NCBI GenBank assembly: GCA_904502285.1
Contig: CAJGEC010000013.1
Span: 1-50,064 of the forward strand
From: an uncultured Alistipes sp.
GTDB taxonomy: Bacteria > Bacteroidota > Bacteroidia > Bacteroidales > Rikenellaceae
DNA length: 50,064 nt
Direction of reading: 5' to 3'
Shown: one piece after another, positions 34,781-43,616 of the stretch
How positions within the stretch are numbered: the stretch's first letter is position 1
Layout of the letters: the number at the start of each line of letters is the position of its first letter
Made by a program: the position numbers and the translations under genes
Notes under the pieces: generated by a model
The model's database searches: none
The model's input: only the letters and a program-made list of their open reading frames with translations
Told to the model about the DNA's origin: nothing

Positions 34781-36718
34781 CTAACTCTGTTCCGTAATTT
34801 CAAGTTCGTAGGAAGCCTTCTCCCACTCGTGCATAAGATAATCGTAACGCTCCTTCAGCGCATTATACTTAGCGTAATCCTCGGCATTATACTCCGTAGC
34901 CACCGCAAAACGGGCATCGTAGTCGGCAATCTCCCTCTCCACCGAGGCCAACTCCTCCTCGACACTCTCCACAGCCTTGCGCAACTTGCGTAACAACTTC
35001 TCCTGCTCCTTCTTCTGCTCATAGGTCATCTTGCCAGCCGAAGGGGCTTCAACGCCCTTAACTGCTGTCGCACTACACTTGTCGTGACGCTCGATATCTT
35101 GCAGTGACTCGACCTTACGCTTCTCAAGGAAGTACCAAATGTCTCCCAAATACTCTCTGACACCACCGTCGCGGAACTCGTATATGCGATCCACAAGGCC
35201 ATCGAGGAACTCTCTATCGTGCGACACAACGACCACCGTGCCATCGTACTTCTGGAGTGCATCCTTCAAAATATCCTTCGAACGCATATCCATATGGTTG
35301 GTAGGCTCATCCAAGACGAGCAAATTATATGGTTCAAGCATCAAGCGGGCCATAGCCAAGCGAGAGCGCTCACCACCCGACAACACCTTGACCCTCTTTT
35401 CGATATCCTCACCCCTGAACAAGAAGGCACCAAGGATATCTCTTAGGCGAGTACGCACATCTCCCACAGCGACCCTATCGAGTGTGTCGAAGACGGTGAA
35501 TTCACCATCCATAAGGTCGTCTTGATTCTGCGCATAGTAGCCTATATTTACATTTGCTCCGAGCTTGATGCTACCCTCCGTAGCCTCCAACTCACCAATG
35601 AGCATACGCGCAAACGTCGTCTTACCCTCACCATTGCGACCAACCAGAGCAATCTTCTGTCCGCGTTCGATGGTGAACTCAGCACCCGCAAATATGCGCT
35701 TATCACCAAAGGCCTTACCCACCTTCTTAACATCGGCGACAATCTGTCCTGAGCGAGGGGCTGGTGGGAATTTAATATTTAGGCGCGACAAGTCCTCCTC
35801 ATCTACCTCTATACGTTCCAACTTCTCAAGTTGCTTAACGCGCGACTGCACCTGGTTGCTCTTAGTGGGCTTATACCTAAACTTCTCGATAAACTCCTCC
35901 GTCTTCTCGATGAGGCGTTGCTGATTCTCATAGGCCGCCATCTGCTGTTCGCGACGCTCGGCACGCAACACCACATACTTCGAATAGGGCACCTTATAGT
36001 CATAGGCCTTACCCAACGATATCTCGATGGTGCGCGTAGTGACATTATCCAAGAAGGCACGGTCGTGCGAGATGAGCAAAACCGCACCGTTATAGTTCTT
36101 CAAATACTCCTCCAGCCACTGAATACTCTCAATATCGAGATGGTTGGTAGGCTCATCGAGCAAAAATATCGAGGGGCGCTTGAGCAACAGCTTAGCCAAC
36201 TCAATACGCATACGCCAGCCACCCGAAAACTCTCGTGTGGGACGCTCGAAATCTGTGCGCTTGAATCCCAAGCCAAGCAACGTGCGCTCAATATCGGCAT
36301 CACGAGTATCGCCACCAAGGATATGGTAGCGGTCGTTAGCCAAGTTGAGTTGGTGTATCAACTCCTCATACTCCGCACTCTCATAGTCGGTACGAGAGCC
36401 TATCTCCGTAGTTAGGCGCTCGATATCGGCCTCAATCTTGAGCACCTCGTCGAAGGCCTTAGCCGTCTCGGCGATAAGGGTCGTGGTGTCTGCCACACGC
36501 ATCTGCTGGGGCAAATAGCCTATGGAGCACTCACCATTAATGGTAACAGCACCCTCGGTGGGTTGTTGCTCTCCCGTGATAACACGAAGCAACGTGGTCT
36601 TTCCCGCTCCATTCTTACCCACAAGACCGATACGGTCCTTGGGGTTAATCATAAACGAGATACCATCGAAGAGGGTCCAGCCTCCGTAACTAATGGATAG
36701 ATTATCTAACGATATCAT
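34781..36718 (-). CDS. ABC-F family ATPase (translation factor type)
   Basis: This 645-residue soluble protein has two ABC domains and no membrane segments. Domain 1: GKNGAGKTTLLR (about 34-45), FSGGWRMRIELAKLLL and LLDEPTNHLDIESIQWLE. Domain 2: GRNGEGKTTFAR, LSGGERSRLAMARLML and LVLDEPTNHMD. The linker between them has the charged P-site-tronic helices typical of ABC-F. The C-terminus (about 555-640) is a coiled coil, as in Uup or YheS. Such proteins bind the ribosomal E-site to relieve stalls, and some give antibiotic resistance. Being sandwiched between rpe and rlmB suggests a housekeeping role. Confidence 0.93.
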   Translation of the reverse strand: MISLDNLSISYGGWTLFDGISFMINPKDRIGLVGKNGAGKTTLLRVITGEQQPTEGAVTINGECSIGYLPQQMRVADTTTLIAETAKAFDEVLKIEADIERLTTEIGSRTDYESAEYEELIHQLNLANDRYHILGGDTRDADIERTLLGLGFKRTDFERPTREFSGGWRMRIELAKLLLKRPSIFLLDEPTNHLDIESIQWLEEYLKNYNGAVLLISHDRAFLDNVTTRTIEISLGKAYDYKVPYSKYVVLRAERREQQMAAYENQQRLIEKTEEFIEKFRYKPTKSNQVQSRVKQLEKLERIEVDEEDLSRLNIKFPPAPRSGQIVADVKKVGKAFGDKRIFAGAEFTIERGQKIALVGRNGEGKTTFARMLIGELEATEGSIKLGANVNIGYYAQNQDDLMDGEFTVFDTLDRVAVGDVRTRLRDILGAFLFRGEDIEKRVKVLSGGERSRLAMARLMLEPYNLLVLDEPTNHMDMRSKDILKDALQKYDGTVVVVSHDREFLDGLVDRIYEFRDGGVREYLGDIWYFLEKRKVESLQDIERHDKCSATAVKGVEAPSAGKMTYEQKKEQEKLLRKLRKAVESVEEELASVEREIADYDARFAVATEYNAEDYAKYNALKERYDYLMHEWEKASYELEITEQS

Positions 36719-36719
36719 A

Positions 36720-37373
36720 CTATGAGTTGAGCATATCTATAATCGCCTGCTCAGGATCTGTAGCTCCGAATACCGAACTTCCTGCTACCAAGGCCTCAGC
36801 ACCTGCATCGAAGAGCAAACGAGAGTTCGAAGCCGAGATACCGCCATCTACCTCGATGATGAGTTCCGAAAGGCCCAACTCAGCCCTCTTCTTCGACAAG
36901 TACTCGCACTTAACGATTGACGATGGCATAAACTTCTGGCCACCGAAGCCTGGCTCAACACTCATCACCAAAATAAGGTCGAGCTGGTCGAGCCACTTAT
37001 CCAAAACCTCTGGCTCTGTTCCTGGCTTGATAGAGATACCCACCTTTGCACCCGCCTTGCGGATAAGGTCGATACACTCCTGGATATTCTCGGTTGCCTC
37101 ATAGTGGAAGGTAACATAGTCTGCTCCTGCCTCAACGAAACGTGCCACATACTTCTCAGGCGCTGTAATCATAAGATGCACGTCAAGAACCTTCTCTGTA
37201 GCCTTACGCATAGGCTTCATCAACGGAAAACCAAACGAAATGTTTGGCACAAATACACCATCCATAACATCAACGTGTACCCACTCTGCCTGAGAGCGAT
37301 TGAGCATCTCCATATCGCGGTTAAGGTTTCCGAAATCGGCAGAAAGCACCGAAGGAGCAATAATTCGTTTCAT
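36720..37373 (-). CDS. rpe: Ribulose-phosphate 3-epimerase
   Basis: This 217-residue TIM-barrel enzyme interconverts ribulose-5-phosphate and xylulose-5-phosphate in the pentose phosphate pathway. APSVLSADFGNLNRDM, VHVDVMDGVFVPNISFG (metal-binding Asp and His), VLDVHLMI, MSVEPGFGGQKF and EVDGGISASN (catalytic Asp) are all in place. The final VAGSSVFG is the phosphate-binding loop. It is the first gene of an operon with the ABC-F and rlmB genes; only one base separates its stop from the ABC-F start codon. Confidence 0.98.
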   Translation of the reverse strand: MKRIIAPSVLSADFGNLNRDMEMLNRSQAEWVHVDVMDGVFVPNISFGFPLMKPMRKATEKVLDVHLMITAPEKYVARFVEAGADYVTFHYEATENIQECIDLIRKAGAKVGISIKPGTEPEVLDKWLDQLDLILVMSVEPGFGGQKFMPSSIVKCEYLSKKRAELGLSELIIEVDGGISASNSRLLFDAGAEALVAGSSVFGATDPEQAIIDMLNS

Positions 37374-37446
37374 AGTATATATAGTTTTTTATAGTTATAT
37401 CAGTCTCGCATTACGCGCGTGTGTACACGTACGCACATAATTCATA

Positions 37447-37478
37447 CAAAGGTATAAATTATTTTCTATAGGTGCAAA
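37447..37478 (-). promoter_or_regulatory. Promoter of the rpe/ABC-F/rlmB operon
   Basis: On the minus strand TTTG (37475-37478), a 20-base spacer and TACCTTTG (37447-37454) give a full consensus promoter. A palindromic GTGTAC-type stretch (37413-37433) lies in the leader, with no known role. Confidence 0.72.
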
Positions 37479-37517
37479 AGTATGGTGCAAGGATTTTTGG
37501 CTTATATAACAAAAAAG

Positions 37518-37551
37518 TTAATACCCCAACCATTGCTGGCTGGAGTATTAA
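37518..37551 (-). terminator. Terminator of the trkA-to-zinc-ribbon operon
   Basis: TTAATACCCCAACCA pairs with TGGCTGGAGTATTAA with two mismatches around a short loop, 31 bases past the zinc-ribbon gene's stop codon. It can work in both directions. Confidence 0.7.
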
Positions 37552-37582
37552 CATTCGAGCGTATCGCTACCCTACCTACAGA

Positions 37583-38323
37583 CTACTCTGCAACGAGTAT
37601 ACGACCACAATACTCACAAACGATAAGCTTCTTACCCTGGCGGATATCCACCTGACGCTGAGGAGGGATGCGGTTGAAGCAACCACCACAAGCATCACGA
37701 GTAACAGTAACTACTGCAAGACCGTTGCGCACGTTGCTACGGATACGGTTGTATGCAGCAAGAAGACGCTCGTCGATAGGCTGCTTAGCAACCTCTGCCT
37801 TAGCCATAAGGTCGGCAACCTGCTGTGCTGTCTCTGCCTCGATAGAGTCCAACTCCTCACGCTTAGCCTTGTAGTCGATATTACGCTCCTCGATAAGCGC
37901 GTTAGTCTCGTCGATGATAGCCTTCTTGTTCTTGATCTGTGCAGAGTACTCCTTGAGGCGCTTCTCAGCCAACTCAATCTCCAACTCCTGGTACTCTATC
38001 TCCTTGGTGATGGCATCAAACTCACGGTTGTTACGCACATTGTTCTGCTGCTCCTTGTAGTTGCCAATCATAATACGAGCCTGATCAACCTCACGCTTAC
38101 GCTGGCGTGTGAGAGAGTTAAGCTCCTCAATCTCGGCATTGATATTCTCAATACGAGTAGTGAGACCTGCAAGTTCATCCTCAAGATCCTGAACCTCAAG
38201 AGGCAACTCACCCTTTACCTTGTTAATCTCATCGATAGCCGAATCAACCTTCTGCAACTCGTAGAGGGCCATAATCTTCTCCTGCATCGAGTAATCAACA
38301 TCGTTTGTCTTCTTCTGTGCCAT
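37583..38323 (-). CDS. Coiled-coil C4 zinc-ribbon protein (CdsZ/DUF164 family)
   Basis: This 246-residue cytoplasmic protein is a long antiparallel coiled coil at about residues 20-190 (heptads rich in Glu, Lys and Leu). A C-terminal zinc ribbon has two CxxC knuckles, CGGCFNRIPP and CEYCGRILV, and this layout is the zf-RING_7/DUF164 family. Homologues are often found next to nif3-like genes, as here. A role in nucleic-acid binding or stress adaptation has been proposed for the family; the exact function is not known to me. It is the last gene of its operon. Confidence 0.88.
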   Translation of the reverse strand: MAQKKTNDVDYSMQEKIMALYELQKVDSAIDEINKVKGELPLEVQDLEDELAGLTTRIENINAEIEELNSLTRQRKREVDQARIMIGNYKEQQNNVRNNREFDAITKEIEYQELEIELAEKRLKEYSAQIKNKKAIIDETNALIEERNIDYKAKREELDSIEAETAQQVADLMAKAEVAKQPIDERLLAAYNRIRSNVRNGLAVVTVTRDACGGCFNRIPPQRQVDIRQGKKLIVCEYCGRILVAE

Positions 38324-38351
38324 ATATTTTTTCTATTAGTTATAATCCTTG

Positions 38352-39143
38352 TTAGAATAAATAGTGTACTGGGTTGCAAGAGCATTGACTCTTGCGAACT
38401 GCAAAGTTACACATTTTTTTTGATAAAACATCAAATAAAATGCGAATTGCACAAAATTCACTCTCAAAATGTCCAATATCTGCTAAAATCATACGTTTTT
38501 CGCCCATCATAAAGTCGTTATAACGTAGATCGGCCGTGATATAGAGGTCTGCCCCAGCCGAGAGCGCCTCCCCAATTAGCGAACGTCCAGCGCCCGTACA
38601 TATAGCAACTCGGCGTACCATCATATCCTCCGAAGGTATTTCGCTATGGCGAATAGCACCAACCTCGAAGATGCTCTTAACCCTACTCAACAGAGCCTTC
38701 GCATTCTCCGCGCGTGGCAACACACCGACAACGCCAAAGCCGACACTACTATCACCCTTGCGAGGTTCAAGCACCGACATATCGTCAAGGCCAATCATCG
38801 AGCCCACCTGCCAACTCATTCCGTTGGGTGCGCTATCGAGATTAGTATGGCAAGCATACAAGGCAATGCCGTGGCGAATAGCACGCTCGACACAACGCTC
38901 GACGTATGTCGCAGAGTTTAGGCGCTTGATCGGGGCAAAGATGATTGGATGGTGGGTGATGATTATATCGCAACCCTCGCGGATAGCCTCATCGATAACC
39001 TCCTCGGTAACATCCACAGCCAACAGAGCCGAGTGTACCTCATCGTCCAAACGACCGACAACAAGGCCCGAATTGTCGTAATCCTCCTGCAACGAGAGTG
39101 GCGCAAACTCCTCTATAGCATTTGCTATTTCCCTAATTGTCAT
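38352..39143 (-). CDS. Nif3-like dinuclear metal-center protein (short form)
   Basis: This 263-residue protein belongs to the Nif3/YbgI/GTP-cyclohydrolase-1-type-2 family. IIITHHPIIFAPIKRL holds the metal-binding His pair, YACHTNLDSAPNGMSWQVG contains a further ligand region, and the C-terminal LADIGHFESE contributes His and Glu. It ends NPVHYLF, like the NPIHYL terminus of the family. The length shows that it lacks the PII-like insert present in many homologues. The biochemical role of the family is not settled. It sits 12 bases after the MerR gene and 28 bases before the zinc-ribbon gene. Confidence 0.9.
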   Translation of the reverse strand: MTIREIANAIEEFAPLSLQEDYDNSGLVVGRLDDEVHSALLAVDVTEEVIDEAIREGCDIIITHHPIIFAPIKRLNSATYVERCVERAIRHGIALYACHTNLDSAPNGMSWQVGSMIGLDDMSVLEPRKGDSSVGFGVVGVLPRAENAKALLSRVKSIFEVGAIRHSEIPSEDMMVRRVAICTGAGRSLIGEALSAGADLYITADLRYNDFMMGEKRMILADIGHFESEFCAIRILFDVLSKKMCNFAVRKSQCSCNPVHYLF

Positions 39144-39155
39144 ACGTTTAAGATA

Positions 39156-39767
39156 TTAAAATAGAGACTGCTCGTAGAATGGGAACAACTCCTTGCTCTC
39201 CTCACCTTTCTTGCTCTTTGCTCGACGACGGGTGACGCTCTGCGCATCCTCCTGAGCACCCTCATCCTTACGTGGACGACCACGACGACGAGGCTTAGCC
39301 TCCTCCGCAGGAGTCTCCTCCACACTCTCTTCAACCACAGACTCTGGGTCGGTGACAGCCGACACCACCTGGCTCTTAGTCTCGCTCTCGACATCGACAA
39401 TAAGCTCCGAAACAGCCTCGATAGGTGCTTCGTACTCCACGGGGCTATTATCACCCAACGACTCGCGTACCTCGACAAGCATAGCGCGAATATGTTGCAG
39501 ACGCTCCAAAACCGAAACGTCGTGCTTGATACTCTTACCTCGACGCTTCATAGCCATATTTGCGCCCTCAAGCGTCATACCCTTCTCCTTGACGAGGTGG
39601 TAGATGAGTTTCAAATTCTCGACATCCGAAGGGGTAAACATTCTATTACCCTTCTTGTTCTTATGAGGTCGTATGCAGTCGAACTTCGACTCCCAATAGC
39701 GAATGAGCGATGCGTTTACATCGAACATATCGGTAACCTCACCCATAGAATAAAGCAACTTTGCCAT
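39156..39767 (-). CDS. MerR-family transcriptional regulator
   Basis: This 203-residue protein has an N-terminal MerR winged helix (about 1-75): LYSMGEVTDMFDVNASLIRYWESKF, then GNRMFTPSDVENLKLIYHL. The rest is acidic and low in complexity (Glu- and Val-rich), followed by a basic stretch RRRGRPRKDEG near 165, an AT-hook-like GRPRK motif. No Cys-based metal site is visible, so the effector is unknown. It is part of the housekeeping operon from trkA to the zinc-ribbon gene, a common position for this protein in Bacteroidetes. Confidence 0.9.
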   Translation of the reverse strand: MAKLLYSMGEVTDMFDVNASLIRYWESKFDCIRPHKNKKGNRMFTPSDVENLKLIYHLVKEKGMTLEGANMAMKRRGKSIKHDVSVLERLQHIRAMLVEVRESLGDNSPVEYEAPIEAVSELIVDVESETKSQVVSAVTDPESVVEESVEETPAEEAKPRRRGRPRKDEGAQEDAQSVTRRRAKSKKGEESKELFPFYEQSLF

Positions 39768-39779
39768 ATATCTTATTTT

Positions 39780-41141
39780 TTATAATTTCTGAATTCTTAA
39801 ATCCTTGGGGTACATATTGTTGCAACGAGCGCCTATGCGTTTCACAAAACCTATTGCCACACCCCTATACGTAACCACGTTTATACCCTCGTCGAATTGC
39901 GAGACACTGATATCTACCCTACGCAAGTAGTTCTGAGCATCCTCCAACGTAAGCTCCACCGCTGGCACAACATCAGAGTCTCTGCCGACGTAGAGCGCTA
40001 AGGGGTGTTCGGGTTTCAAACGTCCCTTGAAGATTTGGCCCATAGCAACCCCAGAATAGACCACCGAGAGTGATTCTCCAAGGCGCACAACATCCTCAAC
40101 TACAGCACTATCGTAGCCATAAATAGTATCGCCCACGACTCTAAACGCCATACGCTTGGGGTCATCCACCCAGCGAGAGACCTCACCGAGGTCAGCCCTC
40201 TGCAACGGAGCAAAGACCTTGCGACGAGGCTTTGGCATACTACGCTTAATAACGCCTTCGCGCTTGCGAGCCACAGCCACAAAGAAGCCCTCGCCCTTGA
40301 CCCTGTGAGGGTAGAAGTGGAAGCACTGGAACGCACCTATATCGCTACGCACGACACCCCACTCTTCACCTATGACGACCCTATCCACAGCAACTATATC
40401 ATCGCCATACTCCTCCATTAGCCAGCGCACAACGCCCTCATCCTCCGAGGGGTTGAAGGTGCAGGTGCTATAGAGCAACTTACCCCCTGGGCGCAACACC
40501 CTCCACGCATTTTGAAGAATCTCCTTCTGGCGCACAACACACTGCTCCACAGCCTGCAACGACCACTCGCTACGCGCCTCATCCATCTTGCGGAACATAC
40601 CCTCGCCCGAACAAGGGGCATCCACAGCAACGACATCAAACCACTCTTCGAAGGCCGAGATATGGGATGGCTCATTACACGTAACCACCACATTTCCCAT
40701 ACCCCAACGCTGCACATTATCCGCCAAGGCGAGTGTACGGCTACGGTTGATATCGTTCGCCACGACAAGACCGCTACGACCCACCAACGAGGAGTAGATA
40801 GTGGTCTTGCCACCCGGTGCAGCACACATATCCAACACTCTGCCACCCTCCAACTCGTCATCCTTGAGTAGGTAGCCGACGAATTGCGAAGAGGCCTCCT
40901 GAACATAGTATGCGCCACCGTGAAGAAGTGGGTCGAGTGTAAATTGTGGGCGCACATCGAGGTAGACTCCATTCGGAGACCACCCCACGCCATCACCACA
41001 GAAGTTCGCCCCCTCCTTAGCGGGATTGAGCCTTATGGTGGTAGATGGCTCGGTGTCCAGACCCGCAAAGAGCGCCTCAGCCTCTTGGCCCATAGCCTCG
41101 CGCATAATACGTACAAATGCCTCTGGAAGTGGTGTTGCCAT
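39780..41141 (-). CDS. RsmF/NSUN-type rRNA m5C methyltransferase
   Basis: This 453-residue SAM-dependent enzyme makes 5-methylcytosine in rRNA. SAM-binding is at VLDMCAAPGGKTTI (about 103-115). The two catalytic cysteines are Cys177 (DAPCSGEGMF) and Cys227 (STCTFNPSEDEG), as in RsmB/RsmF. An N-terminal PUA-less RNA-binding region and a C-terminal domain (about 290-450) with VVPAVELTLEDAQNYLRR match the RsmF-like family found in Bacteroidetes and Firmicutes. The exact target cytosine cannot be read from the sequence. It sits 12 bases before merR. Confidence 0.92.
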   Translation of the reverse strand: MATPLPEAFVRIMREAMGQEAEALFAGLDTEPSTTIRLNPAKEGANFCGDGVGWSPNGVYLDVRPQFTLDPLLHGGAYYVQEASSQFVGYLLKDDELEGGRVLDMCAAPGGKTTIYSSLVGRSGLVVANDINRSRTLALADNVQRWGMGNVVVTCNEPSHISAFEEWFDVVAVDAPCSGEGMFRKMDEARSEWSLQAVEQCVVRQKEILQNAWRVLRPGGKLLYSTCTFNPSEDEGVVRWLMEEYGDDIVAVDRVVIGEEWGVVRSDIGAFQCFHFYPHRVKGEGFFVAVARKREGVIKRSMPKPRRKVFAPLQRADLGEVSRWVDDPKRMAFRVVGDTIYGYDSAVVEDVVRLGESLSVVYSGVAMGQIFKGRLKPEHPLALYVGRDSDVVPAVELTLEDAQNYLRRVDISVSQFDEGINVVTYRGVAIGFVKRIGARCNNMYPKDLRIQKL

Positions 41142-41173
41142 TACACTATATATAATTAATAGGTTAAGCCTAA

Positions 41174-41809
41174 CTATTTCTCTACCTCAGTAAGTTGGCG
41201 CTTTCCGTTGCACATCTCCTCGACCGAGGCACAGATGCGGTCGATAATCGAGGCATCGGCAACGAAATCATCAACATCCTTGTCTACGACCAAAACACGA
41301 CCCTCATATATATTATCAATCCAGTGGTTGTACTTTTGGTTTAGACGGCTGAGATACTCCTCGTCGATATTCTGCTCGTACTCTCTGCCTCGCATCTTAA
41401 TCTGCGAAATAAGAGTAGGGACACTCGCCTTGAGATAGATCAACACATCGGGGCGAGGCAACAACGACTTCTCGATGTTAAACATCTTCATATAGGTCTC
41501 GTAGTCGCGACTCGTCATAAGCCCCATAGTGTGGAGGTTGTCGGCAAAGATGTGGGCATCCTCATAAATCGTTCTATCCTGAATGACATTGTCCGAACCA
41601 TCGGCAAGCATCGTCAATGTCTGCTGGATGCGACTACCAAGAAACCACAACTGAAGATGGAACGACCAGCGACCCATATCTTCGTAGAAGTCGTTGATAT
41701 AGGGGTTGGAGACATCCTCATAATAGGCTTTTGCGCCATAACGCTTGGTTAGAATCTCGGTAAGCGTAGTCTTTCCGCTACCAATATTTCCTGCAATTGC
41801 TATGTACAT
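41174..41809 (-). CDS. Deoxynucleoside kinase
   Basis: This 211-residue enzyme of the dNK/dGK-dCK family phosphorylates deoxynucleosides for salvage. The P-loop GNIGSGKTT is at 7-15. DRTIYEDAHIFADNL carries the catalytic/ERS-type region (here DRTIYED), and the LID-like KMRGREYEQNIDEEYLSRL follows near 145-165. Substrate preference (dA/dG versus dC) cannot be fixed from the sequence. Its place 32 bases before the methyltransferase gene and 45 bases after trkA suggests co-transcription rather than a shared pathway. Confidence 0.92.
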   Translation of the reverse strand: MYIAIAGNIGSGKTTLTEILTKRYGAKAYYEDVSNPYINDFYEDMGRWSFHLQLWFLGSRIQQTLTMLADGSDNVIQDRTIYEDAHIFADNLHTMGLMTSRDYETYMKMFNIEKSLLPRPDVLIYLKASVPTLISQIKMRGREYEQNIDEEYLSRLNQKYNHWIDNIYEGRVLVVDKDVDDFVADASIIDRICASVEEMCNGKRQLTEVEK

Positions 41810-41854
41810 AGAGTTTAGAGTTAGTGTTTTATATCGTTTATTTCAATTTCGAGT

Positions 41855-43195
41855 TTAGTTGAAGAACTCCGCCACTCGCATCACCACATCTGGCATTGCG
41901 AATACCACAACGCGGTCGTAGGCGTTAATCTGTGTGTCGTCCACAGCGATAAAGACCCTATCGCCACGAACTACGCCACCGATAATCGAATCATCGGGCA
42001 GACCGAGGTCACGGATAGGCTCCTTGGTCGCTGGGGAGTTTGGCTTAACGATAAACTCCATAACCTCGGCTTGGCTACCTGTTAGACACTTAATTGTCTG
42101 CACCTCGGTTGTCATCGTAAAGCGGAAGATGTTTGAGGCGGTGACGAGTTTCTTGTTGATAATCGTATCGACTCCGATGCTCTCTGCCAACGAGATATAG
42201 TTGATGTTCTCGACCTCCGCTATAACCTTCTTCACACCCATACGCTTGGCCAACATAGCGGCAAGGATATTGGTCTCGCTACGACCCGTAACGGCTACAA
42301 AGGCATCCATATTCGAGAGGTCCTCCTCCATCATAGCCTCCGTATCGCGGCCATCCTCGTTGATGATAAGCGTCTTGTCGAGCATCTCCGCCAAACGATA
42401 GGCCTTGTCGGCATCGTAATCCACAAGTTTCACATTCACCTCGCTCTGCAACTCGTTGGCGATACGCACACCGATACGCGAGCCACCCAGAATCATCATA
42501 TTGCGAATCTCAACCTCCTTACGGCCAGAGAGTTCCACAACCTTATGCGTAGCATTGTGGCGGGTAATGGCGTAGACCATATCCTCCTCCTCGAAACGCT
42601 CGTCACTGCTCGGAATGATAGTCTTTGAGCCACGCACGATAGCCACTACGCGATACTCCAAATCGTCGTCGCTATACTCCACGTGCTGGACATTGCGACC
42701 AAGAAGTGGCGAGGTAAGTTCCAAGCGAAAGGCGACCATAGAGAGTTTTCCCGCAGCGAAATCGACATACTCCGTCGAAGAGGTGTGGCCCAAGAGGTTG
42801 ATAACCTCACGCGCTGCAATCTGCTCAGGATAGAAGATATAGTCGATACCCATATCGATAAATATCTCCTTACTATTTGGCTCAAGGTACTCGTTGCTAT
42901 CGACACGAGCAATCGCCTTCTTGGCACCAAGATTCTTAGCCATCACCGCCGAGAGGATATTGTCGTTCTCCACCGAGCGTACTGCGATAAAGAGGTCACA
43001 CTTACGGACTCCAGCCTTGCGCAATACCGAGAATTGGGTGGTATCACCCTCAACCGTTACCACATCAACAAGGTTTCCTACCTCAACCAATGCTTTAGAA
43101 TCGACATCCACAACGGTAAGGTCGTGACCATTACCACTGAGCATCTTGGCAAGGTGTGTACCCATATCTCCTGCACCAGCAATGACTATCTTCAT
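41855..43195 (-). CDS. trkA: Trk potassium-uptake regulatory subunit TrkA
   Basis: This 446-residue cytosolic RCK protein gates the TrkH/TrkG K+ channel in response to nucleotides. It has two tandem halves, each an NAD-binding TrkA_N domain plus a TrkA_C domain. Half 1 begins MKIVIAGAGDMGTHLAKML. Half 2 starts near residue 230 with MMILGGSRIGVRIA and includes FVAVTGRSETNILAAMLAKR. No trkH is in the window, so it must lie elsewhere. It is the first gene of a six-gene operon with an overlapping divergent promoter. Confidence 0.95.
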   Translation of the reverse strand: MKIVIAGAGDMGTHLAKMLSGNGHDLTVVDVDSKALVEVGNLVDVVTVEGDTTQFSVLRKAGVRKCDLFIAVRSVENDNILSAVMAKNLGAKKAIARVDSNEYLEPNSKEIFIDMGIDYIFYPEQIAAREVINLLGHTSSTEYVDFAAGKLSMVAFRLELTSPLLGRNVQHVEYSDDDLEYRVVAIVRGSKTIIPSSDERFEEEDMVYAITRHNATHKVVELSGRKEVEIRNMMILGGSRIGVRIANELQSEVNVKLVDYDADKAYRLAEMLDKTLIINEDGRDTEAMMEEDLSNMDAFVAVTGRSETNILAAMLAKRMGVKKVIAEVENINYISLAESIGVDTIINKKLVTASNIFRFTMTTEVQTIKCLTGSQAEVMEFIVKPNSPATKEPIRDLGLPDDSIIGGVVRGDRVFIAVDDTQINAYDRVVVFAMPDVVMRVAEFFN

Positions 43196-43258
43196 AAACT
43201 AAATAAGTGAATATAAAACAATTATATAGGGTCATTCATCTAATGACGAACTATAACA

Positions 43259-43290
43259 TTTGCAAATTACTCTGCAAATATATAAATTTG
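43259..43290 (+). promoter_or_regulatory. Promoter of the small Cys-rich membrane protein genes
   Basis: TTTG (43259-43262), a 20-base spacer and TAAATTTG (43283-43290) match the full consensus. The start codon is at 43345. Confidence 0.72.
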
Positions 43291-43305
43291 CACCGATTTA
43301 AGCAA
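43275..43305 (-). promoter_or_regulatory. Promoter of the trkA operon
   Basis: On the minus strand TTG (43303-43305), a 20-base spacer and TATATTTG (43275-43282) fit the consensus. This box overlaps the spacer of the divergent promoter, so the two units may compete for RNA polymerase. Confidence 0.68.
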
Positions 43306-43344
43306 TAAAAACAGGTTTTTTAGCATTAACTAAACAAAAAACTT

Positions 43345-43605
43345 ATGTCTACACTTCTCGTTACAATCGTTGCCGCCATCGGCGTTGTGGGATTTTTCGC
43401 TCTCGCAATGTCGCTGACATATATCTTCAAGGGCCACCATATCCAGTCTGAAATATCGACCAACCCTACGATGCAGAAGATGGGTATCAAGTGTGCCGTT
43501 CAGGAGACTCGCGAGGATATGGGTCTCAACGACTGCGACACAGACAGCCTCTGTTCGGGCAACTGCGCAGGTTGCGATATCGACCACTCAGAGGCACAAA
43601 AATAG
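43345..43605 (+). CDS. Small Cys-rich single-pass membrane protein, unknown function
   Basis: This 86-residue protein has one N-terminal membrane helix (about 4-28). Its soluble tail holds five cysteines: Cys50 (GIKCAVQE), then Cys64, Cys70, Cys74 and Cys77 in NDCDTDSLCSGNCAGCD. The cysteine spacing could bind an iron-sulfur cluster or metal. It recalls the short Cys-rich membrane proteins near respiratory or iron-transport genes, but no such gene is adjacent and I do not recognise the exact family. A second membrane protein follows 11 bases on and is probably co-expressed. Confidence 0.75.
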   Translation: MSTLLVTIVAAIGVVGFFALAMSLTYIFKGHHIQSEISTNPTMQKMGIKCAVQETREDMGLNDCDTDSLCSGNCAGCDIDHSEAQK

Positions 43606-43616
43606 GAGGTAAATCT

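Noticed and set aside
37405..37435. GTGTACACGTACGC palindrome upstream of rpe as an operator
   Set aside because: It is a short, imperfect palindrome in a leader with no second copy in the window and no known regulator motif; too weak to call.
37472..38512. A 346-codon plus-strand frame opposite the coiled-coil zinc-ribbon gene
   Set aside because: It lies antisense to a well-supported gene, is Leu-rich without domain features, has no promoter and arises from codon bias of the opposite strand.
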